Of a stretch of DNA of 64,000 nt, positions 7,507 to 15,120 are shown piece after piece. Source of the DNA: 20CM-2-65-7 sp963830455 (GTDB lineage Bacteria > Gemmatimonadota > Gemmatimonadetes > Gemmatimonadales > GWC2-71-9); NCBI GenBank assembly GCA_963830455.1, contig CAWHMT010000007.1, positions 1 through 64,000 on the forward strand, in the 5' to 3' direction. Each line of letters opens with the position of its first letter. Position 1 is the stretch's first letter. The notes beneath the pieces were generated by a model. That model did no database searches, was not told the origin of the DNA, and was given only the letters and a program-made list of their open reading frames with translations. The position numbers and the translations under genes are program-made.

Positions 7507-7771
7507 TGCGCATCCCACCACAAATCAATTCTTTTGTGAACATCGACGTGGTCAGCTTCTCATGAAGGCCGGCATCCGTCGGGCCGGGTTCGCTTCAAAA
7601 TCCGAAGGCGCTTTCCAAGGAGAGTCCCGTTGGGTGCGGGGCGCGGCGGCGGATCCTCAGGTTCGGAGCATCGGTCCATTCGGCATCACAATTCCGGCGC
7701 GGGGCGGGGTACGGCGAGTGCCCCTCGAGCGCCCGGAGAGGACGGACCCGAGCTATGACTTGTGGTGCGCA
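7507..7771 (+). other. Non-coding cassette family, copy B
   Basis: Best preserved copy. A 71-codon frame (7562-7777, ATG to the TAA in R'') exists but is not kept in copies A and C, so I do not call it a gene with confidence. CACAAA and TTTGTG near the left end form a 6-base hairpin; the left end and right end are complementary over about 20 bases with one small bulge (TTGTGGT ... GCGCAGCCTAAC). Confidence 0.5.
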
Positions 7772-7902
7772 GCCTAACCAGCGCGTGAAGCTGTCGGCGC
7801 CCTCATCCGTGGGCCTAGCTGCCATCCCCAGCTGCGGTGTAATACAATTACCGTTGTGAACACTTCTAGCTCGCGCCGCAGCTTACGCGCGTTTCGTTAG
7901 GC
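7772..7902 (+). repeat. attC site 14 (class D)
   Basis: R'' GCCTAAC 7772-7778, R' GTTAGGC 7896-7902. Arms GCGCGT/ACGCGC. TACAAT seven bases before GTG. Confidence 0.93.
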
Positions 7903-7913
7903 GGCCCCTCTTA

Positions 7914-8336
7914 GTGTCCAAGCGCGTTCGATGCTCCATTATCGGTTTCGCTGTGGCGCTCGTCGCCGTGGTGGGATATGTGTGGGGGCGACCGGCCTAC
8001 TTCTTCGCGACAGCGTCGGTCCCAGAAGATAGATGCCCAGGTCACGAACGCTTCGATGATCGAGTATGGCGCGATAGTTCCCAGGCCTCTTCCAAACTTG
8101 CGCCGCGCGGGTGCATGGTCGACGATCTCCTTCGCCAGAATCGGCTGGTGGGTATCACTCGCACGGAGGTGGTCGCGCTTCTCGGTACACCCGCGCAAAC
8201 GGGTTATTTCCGCGAGTACGATCTGGTCTATTGGCTTGGCCCGGAGCGGGGTTTATTCAGTATCGATTCTGAGTGGCTTGTGATGAGGACTGATTCGTTG
8301 GGGCGCGTCACGGAAGCGAAGCTTGTTACGGATTAG
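7914..8336 (+). CDS. Membrane-anchored BamE/SmpA-like domain protein
   Basis: 140 residues from GTG 7914. An N-terminal transmembrane or signal segment (IIGFAVALVAVVGYVWG) is followed by a domain with MVDDLLRQNRLVGITRTEVVALLGTP ... DLVYWLG ... SEWLVMR-DSLGRVTEA, a pattern close to the SmpA/OmlA (BamE) fold. Probably an envelope protein; no partner is encoded nearby. A heavily frameshifted relative is at 14232. Confidence 0.75.
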   Translation: MSKRVRCSIIGFAVALVAVVGYVWGRPAYFFATASVPEDRCPGHERFDDRVWRDSSQASSKLAPRGCMVDDLLRQNRLVGITRTEVVALLGTPAQTGYFREYDLVYWLGPERGLFSIDSEWLVMRTDSLGRVTEAKLVTD

Positions 8337-8342
8337 CGGGCC

Positions 8343-8444
8343 GCCTAACACGCGCTTGAAGCTGACGGCGCCGTCTTGCTGTGGAGGCCATCGGTTTGTG
8401 AACGTGAAAGCATCGCGCCGCAGCTTAAGCGCATTTCGTTAGGC
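8343..8444 (+). repeat. attC site 15 (class A)
   Basis: R'' GCCTAAC 8343-8349, R' GTTAGGC 8438-8444. Arms TT/AA. Mini-frame intact. Confidence 0.95.
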
Positions 8445-8472
8445 AGCAGCGAATGAGCCGTCTTTGCGTAAA

Positions 8473-8961
8473 ATGAATTCTGCTGCACGATCCTTGTTCC
8501 TCGTGGCGCTGATGCTTGCGGCGTGTGCCCCCGACCACCGACGCGCTGCGGTCAGCGGCGCTTGGATTGGACATACCAAGGACACGAGTTGTGCGCAATG
8601 CGAGAACTGGTTCACTCTGGATCTCTCTGAGACCTCCGCGGGCAAAGTGACAGGCGTGTTCGGGGCTTACACAGTTGGCGAGATCGATATGAGTACGACT
8701 GGAGCATACGTCGCGGGCAGCCGTGCCGGCGATTCGATCTCGTTGATAGCAACGATGCCCTGTGATTCCTCGTGGGGCGGTACAACGCTGGGTTTTCACG
8801 GTGGTGTTTCGGCCCGCGGCGACAGCGTGCGGGGCGAATTGTCGTTTCGGTTTTCCACGCACTCCGAGCGCATCCCCCTGATTCTGACCCGTGGACCTAT
8901 TGATTCAGTGATTCTTGCCGACATGAAGAGACTAAAAGCTGAGTGCCCCGCTGCTGCCTAA
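8473..8961 (+). CDS. Lipoprotein of unknown function
   Basis: 162 residues from ATG 8473 (TTG 8464 is an in-frame alternative). Signal peptide SLFLVALMLAACAP with lipobox LAAC. The mature part has alternating beta strands and paired Cys (SCAQCENW). TAA is in the R'' core. Cassette ends complementary over 13 bases. No family recognised. Confidence 0.75.
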   Translation: MNSAARSLFLVALMLAACAPDHRRAAVSGAWIGHTKDTSCAQCENWFTLDLSETSAGKVTGVFGAYTVGEIDMSTTGAYVAGSRAGDSISLIATMPCDSSWGGTTLGFHGGVSARGDSVRGELSFRFSTHSERIPLILTRGPIDSVILADMKRLKAECPAAA

Positions 8962-9056
8962 CACGCGCTTGAAGCTGGCGGCGCCGTCTTGCGGTGGAGG
9001 CCATCCGTTTGTGAAAACTGATAGCTTGCGCCGCAGCTTAAGCGCTTTCGTTAGAC
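8956..9056 (+). repeat. attC site 16 (class A)
   Basis: R'' GCCTAAC 8956-8962, R' GTTAGAC 9050-9056. Arms TT/AA. One base is missing before R', which breaks the mini-frame. Confidence 0.95.
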
Positions 9057-9073
9057 CGCCCCGCGATGCTCCC

Positions 9074-9346
9074 ATGAGGACCTACTCTTTTCTCGAACGA
9101 ATCTTCTTCGGCGTTGGCCTTCTGTTCCTCGCTGCCACGTCCGTAGCCATCGTGGGTATCATGATGACGCAAAGCGGGGCCGTGAGAGATCCGTTGCTCT
9201 GGATCGGAGGCGCTGGAGCCATCAGCGGGTGTTACGTCTGTCTTCGAATCATCATCACGGGGCGCGCAACTCCATACCTGGAGCAGGATGTCCGCGACGC
9301 CTTTGGTTTTGGTAGGAAGGGACGTTCCGATGACCGGGCGGTCTAA
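9074..9346 (+). CDS. Two-helix membrane protein
   Basis: 90 residues from ATG 9074. The frame is open further left through the attC, but that part is attC sequence. Helices at about 10-32 and 40-60, basic C-terminal tail. TAA lies in R''. Function unknown. Confidence 0.7.
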   Translation: MRTYSFLERIFFGVGLLFLAATSVAIVGIMMTQSGAVRDPLLWIGGAGAISGCYVCLRIIITGRATPYLEQDVRDAFGFGRKGRSDDRAV

Positions 9347-9441
9347 CGCGCGCGTGAAGCTGACGGCGCCGTCTTCTGTGGAGGCCCTCCGTTTGTGAAC
9401 GTGAAAGCAACGCGCCGCAGCTTACGCGCTTTTCGTTAGAC
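9341..9441 (+). repeat. attC site 17 (class A)
   Basis: R'' GTCTAAC 9341-9347, R' GTTAGAC 9435-9441. Arms GCGCGT/ACGCGC in a class A loop. Mini-frame intact. Confidence 0.95.
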
Positions 9442-9446
9442 AGCGC

Positions 9447-9692
9447 ATGACCCTTCTTTTGCAACGCACTGTAGGCGTTCTGCTCGCGCTAGTCGGCTTA
9501 GTCTTTTTTCTAGCGTCTCTTGTCGCGCTGGTCGATCCCGTCGGCACTCAGATGGCCGATGACAGCAATCCGTTCGGCCCACCGCCGCCGTGGTACGCCG
9601 CGGTTACCGGCTGCGTCGTGAGTGCCGGCATCGGAGCTGGTGGGATCTGGTTGCTGCGTCGCAAGGCAAGAATGGATGGTCGCGCTGTCTAA
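9447..9692 (+). CDS. Two-helix membrane protein
   Basis: 81 residues; ATG 9447 is 7 bases after the TAG of the attC mini-frame and has no Shine-Dalgarno. Helices at about 5-28 and 50-70 with a Pro-rich loop (FGPPPPW). TAA in R''. Unknown function. Confidence 0.7.
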   Translation: MTLLLQRTVGVLLALVGLVFFLASLVALVDPVGTQMADDSNPFGPPPPWYAAVTGCVVSAGIGAGGIWLLRRKARMDGRAV

Positions 9693-9784
9693 CAAGCGGC
9701 TGGAGCTGACGCCGCCCGTCGTAGTAGAATTGCGTTTGTGAATAACACGGCACGGCGGCGCAGCTCAGCCGCTTTTCGTTAGGC
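9687..9784 (+). repeat. attC site 18 (class C)
   Basis: R'' GTCTAAC 9687-9693, R' GTTAGGC 9778-9784. Arms GCGGCT/AGCCGC. Mini-frame intact, TAGAAT before GTG. Confidence 0.95.
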
Positions 9785-9789
9785 GGCAC

Positions 9790-10296
9790 GTGAGCGTGTC
9801 GATGTCCCCTTGGAGCAGGATCAGCCCCCTTCCCGGGTTCGCGGTCGTTGTCATCGGAATAGTCGCGATCGGCCTTGGTGCAGGTCCAATCCTTAGAGCA
9901 GTGGGGTATGTCGGTTGGGATTCTGTTAAGGGGACAATCACGACTGTGACATTGAGGAACGATGTAGTCGGGTACCGCGAGACACCGATCGGCGGCACAT
10001 ACGAGGGAGGTCGGATGGTGCCCGTCCGCGCGCTTCGCATCCATGGGCGGTACGATTTTACTTTGAAGGAGCGGTCTTATCACGGGTGGTTTGTTGCGCG
10101 CGCACCCTTCGAACCCTCTCGACGGCCCAAAGCCGGCGACACGATCGTGGTGCGCTATAACCCAGACGATCCATCTGAGAACCTCTTCCCCGAGTCTAAT
10201 CCGTGGTGGGACTGGATCGGCATCATAACGGGGGTAGCTCTCGCGACTGCTGGGATGTGGTGGATGCACGTACCACGCCGCGGCCGTGCCGCCTAA
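9790..10296 (+). CDS. DUF3592-like membrane protein, copy 2
   Basis: Protein identical to that at 1543-2049; the cassettes 9779-10415 and 1532-2168 are the same length (637 bp). The left border of this copy (GTTAGGCGGCACG) matches its own R'' side (CGTGCCGCCTAAC) perfectly, unlike copy 1. Two transmembrane helices flank an outer domain ending VVRYNPDDPS. Unknown role. Confidence 0.8.
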   Translation: MSVSMSPWSRISPLPGFAVVVIGIVAIGLGAGPILRAVGYVGWDSVKGTITTVTLRNDVVGYRETPIGGTYEGGRMVPVRALRIHGRYDFTLKERSYHGWFVARAPFEPSRRPKAGDTIVVRYNPDDPSENLFPESNPWWDWIGIITGVALATAGMWWMHVPRRGRAA

Positions 10297-10421
10297 CAAG
10301 CGCGTCAAGCTGCCGGCGCTCTCATCTGTGGGTCTGGATGCCATCCGAAGCGGCGGTGTGATACAATTACCGTTGTGAACACTTCTAGCTCGCGCCGCAG
10401 CTTACGCGCATTTCGTTAGGC
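10291..10421 (+). repeat. attC site 19 (class D)
   Basis: R'' GCCTAAC 10291-10297, R' GTTAGGC 10415-10421. Same sequence as site 5. Confidence 0.93.
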
Positions 10422-10435
10422 GGAACGCGGGCATC

Positions 10436-10801
10436 GTGGAACAACTTGAGAACGCGATCATGGAGGCCCTGTTGGCCGGCGACGATCCCCGGATTGTCGG
10501 GCTTCGCCAGCAGTACGCGGCGGCTACGGTGAAGGGAAGGGAGTTCAGCGGGGTCGGCTTTTTCACCAACTTCCAGGTTCCGTCGACCGCCCCGAGGGTA
10601 TCGCCGCCAGACTTTGAGCTCGGCGCGCACACATTGCTCCAGCTCGATGGTCTCAAACACGGGGCTGGCGTTGTCCTGTTCGTGCGGAAGGGCGTTCTGG
10701 ACATGCTCGAGGGGTACACGTTCGACGAGCCGTGGCCAACCAATCCTCGGTTGCTCGCGATTGAACGATCGGATGAGGAGCGCCGTGCGCCGTCCGCCTA
10801 A
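10436..10801 (+). CDS. Hypothetical cassette protein
   Basis: 121 residues from GTG 10436; TAA within R''. Soluble, with a short N-terminal helix (LENAIMEALLAGDDPRI), a REFSGVGFFTNFQVP strand pair and GAGVVLFVRKGVLDMLEGYTF. A widespread small family in soil bacteria to my reading, but I know no assigned function. Confidence 0.75.
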   Translation: MEQLENAIMEALLAGDDPRIVGLRQQYAAATVKGREFSGVGFFTNFQVPSTAPRVSPPDFELGAHTLLQLDGLKHGAGVVLFVRKGVLDMLEGYTFDEPWPTNPRLLAIERSDEERRAPSA

Positions 10802-10897
10802 CAAGCGCTTGAAGCTGGCGGCGCCGTTCTGCTGTGGAGGCCATCTGTTTGTGAAATCGTCTAGTTCGCGCCGCAGCTTAAGCGCATTTCGTTAGGC
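10796..10897 (+). repeat. attC site 20 (class A)
   Basis: R'' GCCTAAC 10796-10802, R' GTTAGGC 10891-10897. Arms TT/AA. Mini-frame intact. Confidence 0.95.
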
Positions 10898-10916
10898 GGC
10901 ACCATCTTTCTGCACG

Positions 10917-11498
10917 GTGTACACCCTGCGCTGCACCCAACGCCTTTTGCGCCGCTTACCATTGGAGCTAACGACGCATCCGATCGCCTCAACCACCAAG
11001 CTCGGTGATTGGTATGCAAACGTGCTCTTCCTCCGCCACCAGCATCTGATCCTCTGCACCAGCGAGCGCGCCCTCTTGAGCGTTCTCGTGCCTGCGAAGA
11101 ATCTCGAGATGTTGCCCGTCAAACTGCGCAATGCCGCTGAGTCACTGTTCAAAGCCCTTGAGCTTCCAGAGCCGAGCGCCCGCCAGGAGGTCGAACAGAT
11201 GACGCAGCTTGTGGTAGCGAAGACCGTCAATCGCAGCGTACTGGGCACCATGAACGACATCGTGGACCACTGCCGCTGGCACGCTATCAATCGGTCAACA
11301 CTGGATCTGCGCCGGCTCGAGCTTGAGCTGGCGGGGATGCCCGCCCAGACCCTGGAGTTTGGCTTGCCCGAGAGCAGGCCGCTGCGTTGCTCGGTGCCGC
11401 CTAACATGCGCCTGAAGCTGACGGCGCCCGTCCTCGAGTGTAGAATTGCGTTTGTGAACCGTATAGTGTGGCGCCGCAGCTTAGGCGCGATTCGTTAG
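10917..11498 (+). CDS. DUF6933-like protein whose C-terminus is read from attC
   Basis: 193 residues from GTG 10917. MYTLRCTQRLLRRL, TTKLGDWYANVLFLRHQHLILCTSERALLSVLVPA and NRSVLGTMNDI match the pattern I associate with DUF6933. The frame does not meet a stop before the attC: it passes through R'' (PPN) and the whole site, ending RRSLGAIR at the TAG of the next R' core. The last 33 or so residues are therefore attC-encoded, and would change with the attC class. Function unknown. Confidence 0.75.
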   Translation: MYTLRCTQRLLRRLPLELTTHPIASTTKLGDWYANVLFLRHQHLILCTSERALLSVLVPAKNLEMLPVKLRNAAESLFKALELPEPSARQEVEQMTQLVVAKTVNRSVLGTMNDIVDHCRWHAINRSTLDLRRLELELAGMPAQTLEFGLPESRPLRCSVPPNMRLKLTAPVLECRIAFVNRIVWRRSLGAIR

Positions 11499-11500
11499 GC
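11399..11500 (+). repeat. attC site 21 (class C')
   Basis: R'' GCCTAAC 11399-11405, R' GTTAGGC 11494-11500. Arms CCT/AGG with class C loop; TAGAAT then seven bases to GTG. Confidence 0.95.
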
Positions 11501-11538
11501 CGAACCGTGCGAGCACCCAAGCAAGCCACGAGCAGTCC

Positions 11539-11718
11539 ATGATCAACGCGACGTGGCACAGGGGACACCCGATGCCTCCGCGCGCTACTCCGCAACAGCG
11601 GTTGCACTGGCACCTCGCCCATGCGAAGGCGTGCGGCTGTCGGAAACTCACCGCTCCAATGCTCCGCAAGCTGAGGGAGCGCGCTCAGGAAGCCGCTCTC
11701 AAAAGGTCGTTCGTCTGA
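11539..11718 (+). CDS. Small Cys/His-containing basic protein, 59 residues
   Basis: ATG 11539, TGA 11716-11718. Sequence features PRATPQQRLHWHLAHAKACGCR followed by a basic helix; the pattern WH-AHA-xCxCR is one I have met repeatedly in soil bacteria as an unnamed small protein. A second start at ATG 11572 would give only the conserved core. It is one codon short of common length cut-offs and easily missed. Function unknown. Confidence 0.65.
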   Translation: MINATWHRGHPMPPRATPQQRLHWHLAHAKACGCRKLTAPMLRKLRERAQEAALKRSFV

Positions 11719-11725
11719 GCGGTCG

Positions 11726-11856
11726 GCCTAACCAGCGCGTCAAGCTGCCGGCGCCCGCATCTGATGGGTCGGCTGCCACCTGGCGCTGCGGTGTGGTACC
11801 ATTGTGGTTGTGAACGTTCTTGCTACGCGCCGCAGCTTACGCGCATTTCGTTAGGC
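11726..11856 (+). repeat. attC site 22 (class D variant)
   Basis: R'' GCCTAAC 11726-11732, R' GTTAGGC 11850-11856. Arms GCGCGT/ACGCGC. Divergent loop but keeps TACCAT seven bases before GTG. Confidence 0.92.
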
Positions 11857-12118
11857 TGCGCATCACACTACAAATCCATTCTTTTCTGAACACCCACGTG
11901 GTCCGCTCCATGCTAGGGCCGGCATCCGTCGGGACGGTTCGATTCGATTCTAAGGCGCTATCCAAATGAAGGTCCCGTTGCGTGCGGGCCGCGGCGGTCA
12001 TGGAGAGGACCGAGCAGCGGTCCATCAGGCATCACAATCGCGGCGCGAGGGTAGGGACGGTGAGTGCCCCTTGAGCTCCCCGAAAGGAACGGACCCGAGC
12101 TATGACTTGTGGTGCGCA
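11857..12118 (+). other. Non-coding cassette family, copy C
   Basis: Diverged copy of 7507-7771. Start, middle (GGCCGGCATCCGTCGG) and end (CGAGCTATGACTTGTGG) are kept, with many substitutions and indels between. No long reading frame is shared. Confidence 0.5.
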
Positions 12119-12249
12119 GCCTAACCAGCGCGTGAAGCTGGCGGCGCCCTCATCCGTGGGCCTAGCTGCCATCCGCAGCGGCGGTGTAATACAATTACCG
12201 TTGTGAACACTTCTAGCTTGCGCCGCAGCTTACGCGCATTTCGTTAGGC
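12119..12249 (+). repeat. attC site 23 (class D)
   Basis: R'' GCCTAAC 12119-12125, R' GTTAGGC 12243-12249. Arms GCGCGT/ACGCGC. Mini-frame intact. Confidence 0.93.
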
Positions 12250-12256
12250 CGCCCAG

Positions 12257-12616
12257 ATGGTCATTACAGCAGCGACCCTTCCGTATTTGCTTGGCTACGT
12301 AGCGATCGGTTTCGCTTGCCGGCTGTGGGTAGATCGTCGACCAGGTGGCAGGATCGCCCTTCGATATCTCGTCGGAGACGTGATCGTCTATGCCGGGTTT
12401 GTAGGACTTTTGTGGGTCATTGGTGGCGTATTCCATCCGGTTCTCGTCTTGTTGGTTGCTGGTGTATTTGCTTTCAACGCATTCTTTGTGCGGTTTTGTT
12501 CTGTCTGCGGCGTTATCAGTCGCGGGGGGATGGGCCCATGCAAACGCTGTCGTCAGGAGAACTTTCTTGGGCTTCGCGAAGCATTGTCAAGAGAGCTCCC
12601 GACATCAATTGCCTGA
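12257..12616 (+). CDS. Membrane protein with C-terminal zinc-ribbon-like Cys pairs
   Basis: 119 residues, ATG 12257. Three hydrophobic helices (about 4-22, 35-55, 58-78) then CSVC-x11-CKRC, the spacing of a small zinc ribbon. Membrane proteins of this plan recur in this array (see 12740). Function unknown. Confidence 0.72.
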   Translation: MVITAATLPYLLGYVAIGFACRLWVDRRPGGRIALRYLVGDVIVYAGFVGLLWVIGGVFHPVLVLLVAGVFAFNAFFVRFCSVCGVISRGGMGPCKRCRQENFLGLREALSRELPTSIA

Positions 12617-12627
12617 ATGACCTGGCG

Positions 12628-12729
12628 GCCTAACACGCGCCTGAAGCTGACGGCGCCACCTTTTTGTGGAGGCCATCGGTTTGTGAACGTGAAAGTATCG
12701 CGCCGCAGCTTAGGCGCATTTCGTTAGGC
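12628..12729 (+). repeat. attC site 24 (class A)
   Basis: R'' GCCTAAC 12628-12634, R' GTTAGGC 12723-12729. Arms CCT/AGG. Mini-frame intact. Confidence 0.95.
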
Positions 12730-12739
12730 AGCGCGTCTT

Positions 12740-13084
12740 GTGGTAGAGCCCGAGAGCAAATCGGAGTTGGTGGCGGAAACCCAGCGCGTCCAGCGGCGGA
12801 GCTATGGTGCGGCCGCAGTAGTCGCGCTAGTTGGTTCCCTCCTTGTTTCCGGGCGTGCGTGGTGGCAAGGGGTTGCGATGTTGACGTACAGCGGCTGGCT
12901 GTTTTGGCGGGCGTATCATCTGCCGGCAAGCATCGCAGAGGAGCACCGCGGCACTGAGCAGGTCATTGAAGAGGAAATGTTGCCAGCGATGAGTCGGTGT
13001 CCGAATTGCACTTGGGTATCGCGTAATCGCAATGCCCAGACGTGCCCTGAGTGCGGCACAGCACTTGTTAGAGTGGGTGAATGA
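12740..13084 (+). CDS. Membrane protein with zinc ribbon
   Basis: 114 residues from GTG 12740. Two hydrophobic helices (about 22-60) then CPNC ... CPEC near the C-terminus, a classic zinc-ribbon pair. Cassette ends complementary over 12 bases. Function unknown. Confidence 0.72.
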   Translation: MVEPESKSELVAETQRVQRRSYGAAAVVALVGSLLVSGRAWWQGVAMLTYSGWLFWRAYHLPASIAEEHRGTEQVIEEEMLPAMSRCPNCTWVSRNRNAQTCPECGTALVRVGE

Positions 13085-13091
13085 GCGCGCT

Positions 13092-13193
13092 GCCTAACAC
13101 GCGCTTGAAGCTGACGGCGCCGTCTTGCTGTGGAGGCCTTCCGTTTGTGAAACCGTGCAAGTCGCGCCGCAGCTTAAGCGCATTTCGTTAGGC
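13092..13193 (+). repeat. attC site 25 (class A)
   Basis: R'' GCCTAAC 13092-13098, R' GTTAGGC 13187-13193. Arms TT/AA. Mini-frame intact. Confidence 0.95.
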
Positions 13194-13210
13194 GGCGGCT
13201 TCAGACCTCC

Positions 13211-13597
13211 ATGCGCTTCCGCGTTCGCCTTGTCCGGACCCTGCCATTAGTCTTCGTGTTGGGATGCCTTGATCCGTTCGATCCACCTCTAGGAACACAT
13301 TCCATCTCACCTTCCCCAGCGTACCGGTCTGCGTGGCAGGAGATGGAAGACTGTTCCGGATTACATGGCAATTTCGAACGGGTGCACTGGTTCTTGATTC
13401 CACAGCCATCATTTCGCTGTGGTGAAGCGATGTGCTGGGGGCAATGGCAACCACCACATGACATCTATCTCTCGGACACTGGGGCGTCCGATGCTTCAGT
13501 TGGAGGACTCGTAGTGAGACACGAGATTCTTCATGACCTCCTCCAGAGTGGCGATCACCCCCCAGTGTTTGAGTCATGTGGCGTCGCCACTCACTGA
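13211..13597 (+). CDS. Small lipoprotein with HEXXH motif, copy 2
   Basis: Protein identical to 5812-6198, in a cassette (13188-13687) of the same 500 bp length with matching attC including its odd GTCCGTTAGGC end. HEILH suggests zinc binding; FVLGC is the lipobox. Confidence 0.75.
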   Translation: MRFRVRLVRTLPLVFVLGCLDPFDPPLGTHSISPSPAYRSAWQEMEDCSGLHGNFERVHWFLIPQPSFRCGEAMCWGQWQPPHDIYLSDTGASDASVGGLVVRHEILHDLLQSGDHPPVFESCGVATH

Positions 13598-13603
13598 GCC
13601 GCC

Positions 13604-13693
13604 GCCTAACAAGCGCTTGAAGCTGGCGGCGCGCGTAGATTAGGGAATGAATCTTTCTTCAGCGCGCCGCAGCTTAAGCGCGGTCCGTTAGGC
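13604..13693 (+). repeat. attC site 26 (class B)
   Basis: R'' GCCTAAC 13604-13610, R' GTTAGGC 13687-13693. Same as site 10. Confidence 0.95.
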
Positions 13694-13700
13694 AGCCCAA

Positions 13701-14105
13701 ATGATTGGCGACCTGGCTGCACAACCATTCTCGATCGCGCGGGGTCGACGAGCGGCGCTGCTAGTGTTCGGCATCTTTGCGGGCCTCGAACTCTCGGTTC
13801 TGCTCGGATACCTCGTTCGTGTCGGTCCGGACAAACTCGTTCAGCATATAATTCGGCTCGGGATAGCGATGCTGCTTGGATGGGCCCTCGTACGCCGCCA
13901 CGCGTGGGCTCGATGGGTGATTCTTGCCCTTCTGGCATTCGGGTTCGTGTCTAGTGCCGTGCCGTTCTTCCAGGTCGTAAGAAACGGTCCGCCCGCTGCC
14001 CTAGCCGTACTCGCCATTCTCTGGGGTGGGTATCTCGTTATGGGAGGCATCCTCATTTGGTCCAGAGATCTTCGCGGATACGTCACTGTAAATGATCAAC
14101 GATAA
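13701..14105 (+). CDS. Four-helix membrane protein
   Basis: 134 residues, ATG 13701. Helices at about 20-40, 48-66, 70-92 and 97-118. No motif recognised. Cassette ends complementary over 12 bases. Confidence 0.7.
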   Translation: MIGDLAAQPFSIARGRRAALLVFGIFAGLELSVLLGYLVRVGPDKLVQHIIRLGIAMLLGWALVRRHAWARWVILALLAFGFVSSAVPFFQVVRNGPPAALAVLAILWGGYLVMGGILIWSRDLRGYVTVNDQR

Positions 14106-14118
14106 AGCGTCTCGGGCT

Positions 14119-14220
14119 GCCTAACACGCGCCTGAAGCTGTCGGCGCCGTCCTTCTGTGGAGGCCATCGGTTTGTGAACGTGAAAGCATCGCGCCGCAGC
14201 TTAGGCGCATTTCGTTAGGC
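14119..14220 (+). repeat. attC site 27 (class A)
   Basis: R'' GCCTAAC 14119-14125, R' GTTAGGC 14214-14220. Arms CCT/AGG. Mini-frame intact. Confidence 0.95.
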
Positions 14221-14231
14221 GGCCCATCGTA

Positions 14232-14667
14232 GTGTCCAATGGCGCGTTCGATACTCCATTCATCGGTTTCGCGTGGCGCTCGTCGCCGTGGTCGGGCATA
14301 TGTGTGGGGGCGACCGGCCTACTTCTTCGCGACGCGTCGGTCCCAGAAGTAGATGCCCAGGTCAGCGAACGCTTCGATGACGGTATGGCGCGAGCAGTTC
14401 CCAGGCCTATTCCAAACTTGCGCCGCGCAGGTGCATGGTCGACGACTCCTTCGCCAGAATCGGCTGCGTGGGTATCACTCGCACGGAGGTGGTCGCGCTT
14501 CTCGGTACACCCGCGCAAACGCGGTTACTTCCGCGAGTACGATCTGGTCTATGTGGCTAGGCCCGGAGCGGGGTTTATTCAGTATCGATGCTGAGTGGCT
14601 TGTGATGAGGACTGATTCGTTGGGGCGCGTCACGGAAGTCGAAGCTATGGTACGGATCGTGCGGGCC
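14232..14667 (+). pseudogene. Frameshifted copy of the BamE-like cassette gene
   Basis: Aligns along its whole length to the gene at 7914-8336 but with about fifteen single- or two-base insertions and deletions and comparatively few substitutions, so no frame survives. Other repeated cassettes in the array are unchanged, so this one is exceptional. It is either a dead copy or a poorly resolved sequence stretch. Confidence 0.85.
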
Positions 14668-14770
14668 GCCTAACACGCGCTTGAAGCTGGCGGCGCCGTC
14701 TTGCTGTGGAGGCCATCGGTTTGTGAAATCGTGCAGCATCGCGCCGCAGCTTAAGCGCATTTCGTTAGGC
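14668..14770 (+). repeat. attC site 28 (class A)
   Basis: R'' GCCTAAC 14668-14674, R' GTTAGGC 14764-14770. Arms TT/AA. One base longer than its class, so the mini-frame is broken. Confidence 0.95.
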
Positions 14771-14789
14771 GGCCACTTAGGTGAACGGT

Positions 14790-15014
14790 ATGACGCCCCT
14801 GTTTTCGCCGTTGCCGTCTCTGCTTCGCCTCGTGGCGATTCTCTTCATCTTCTATTCGGTAGTCTGGCAGTGGCGCGCTTGCTCATTTGGCACGGGCAGG
14901 TGGCAAGGGTGTGTTGCTCTGCACGGGCTCCGCCACTGTCCCTGGCTCCTCAGTCGGCCGGGTCAGCTGGTCGGGCGGGGGGTCGATGATTCGAGATCTG
15001 GTCCGCCCGCCTAA
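14790..15014 (+). CDS. Small membrane protein, possibly frameshifted
   Basis: 74 residues from ATG 14790; GGTG six bases upstream favours it over GTG 14781. One N-terminal helix (LLRLVAILFIFYSVVWQW) then a low-complexity tail. The N-terminus and leader (TTAGGTGA-x5-TATG) resemble the cassette gene at 19208, whose second half matches a different frame here (GALAHLARAGGKG), so a frameshift around 14880 is likely. Confidence 0.45.
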   Translation: MTPLFSPLPSLLRLVAILFIFYSVVWQWRACSFGTGRWQGCVALHGLRHCPWLLSRPGQLVGRGVDDSRSGPPA

Positions 15015-15110
15015 CACGCGGCTGAAGCTGACGCCGCCCGTCATCTATGGTAGAATTGCGTTTGTGAACCGCAAAGCACGGCGGCGCAGCTTAACCGCAT
15101 TTCGTTAGGC
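15009..15110 (+). repeat. attC site 29 (class C)
   Basis: R'' GCCTAAC 15009-15015, R' GTTAGGC 15104-15110. GCGGCTGAAGC against GCTTAACCGC, slightly imperfect arms. TGGTAGAAT seven bases before GTG. Confidence 0.93.
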
Positions 15111-15120
15111 TGCGCGATTC

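Noticed and set aside
8969..9346. N-terminally extended form of the 90-residue membrane protein and similar extensions at 15442, 26488 and 31419
   Set aside because: The extra residues are translated attC sequ­ence; good starts exist just after R'. The 15442 case is kept only as an alternative.
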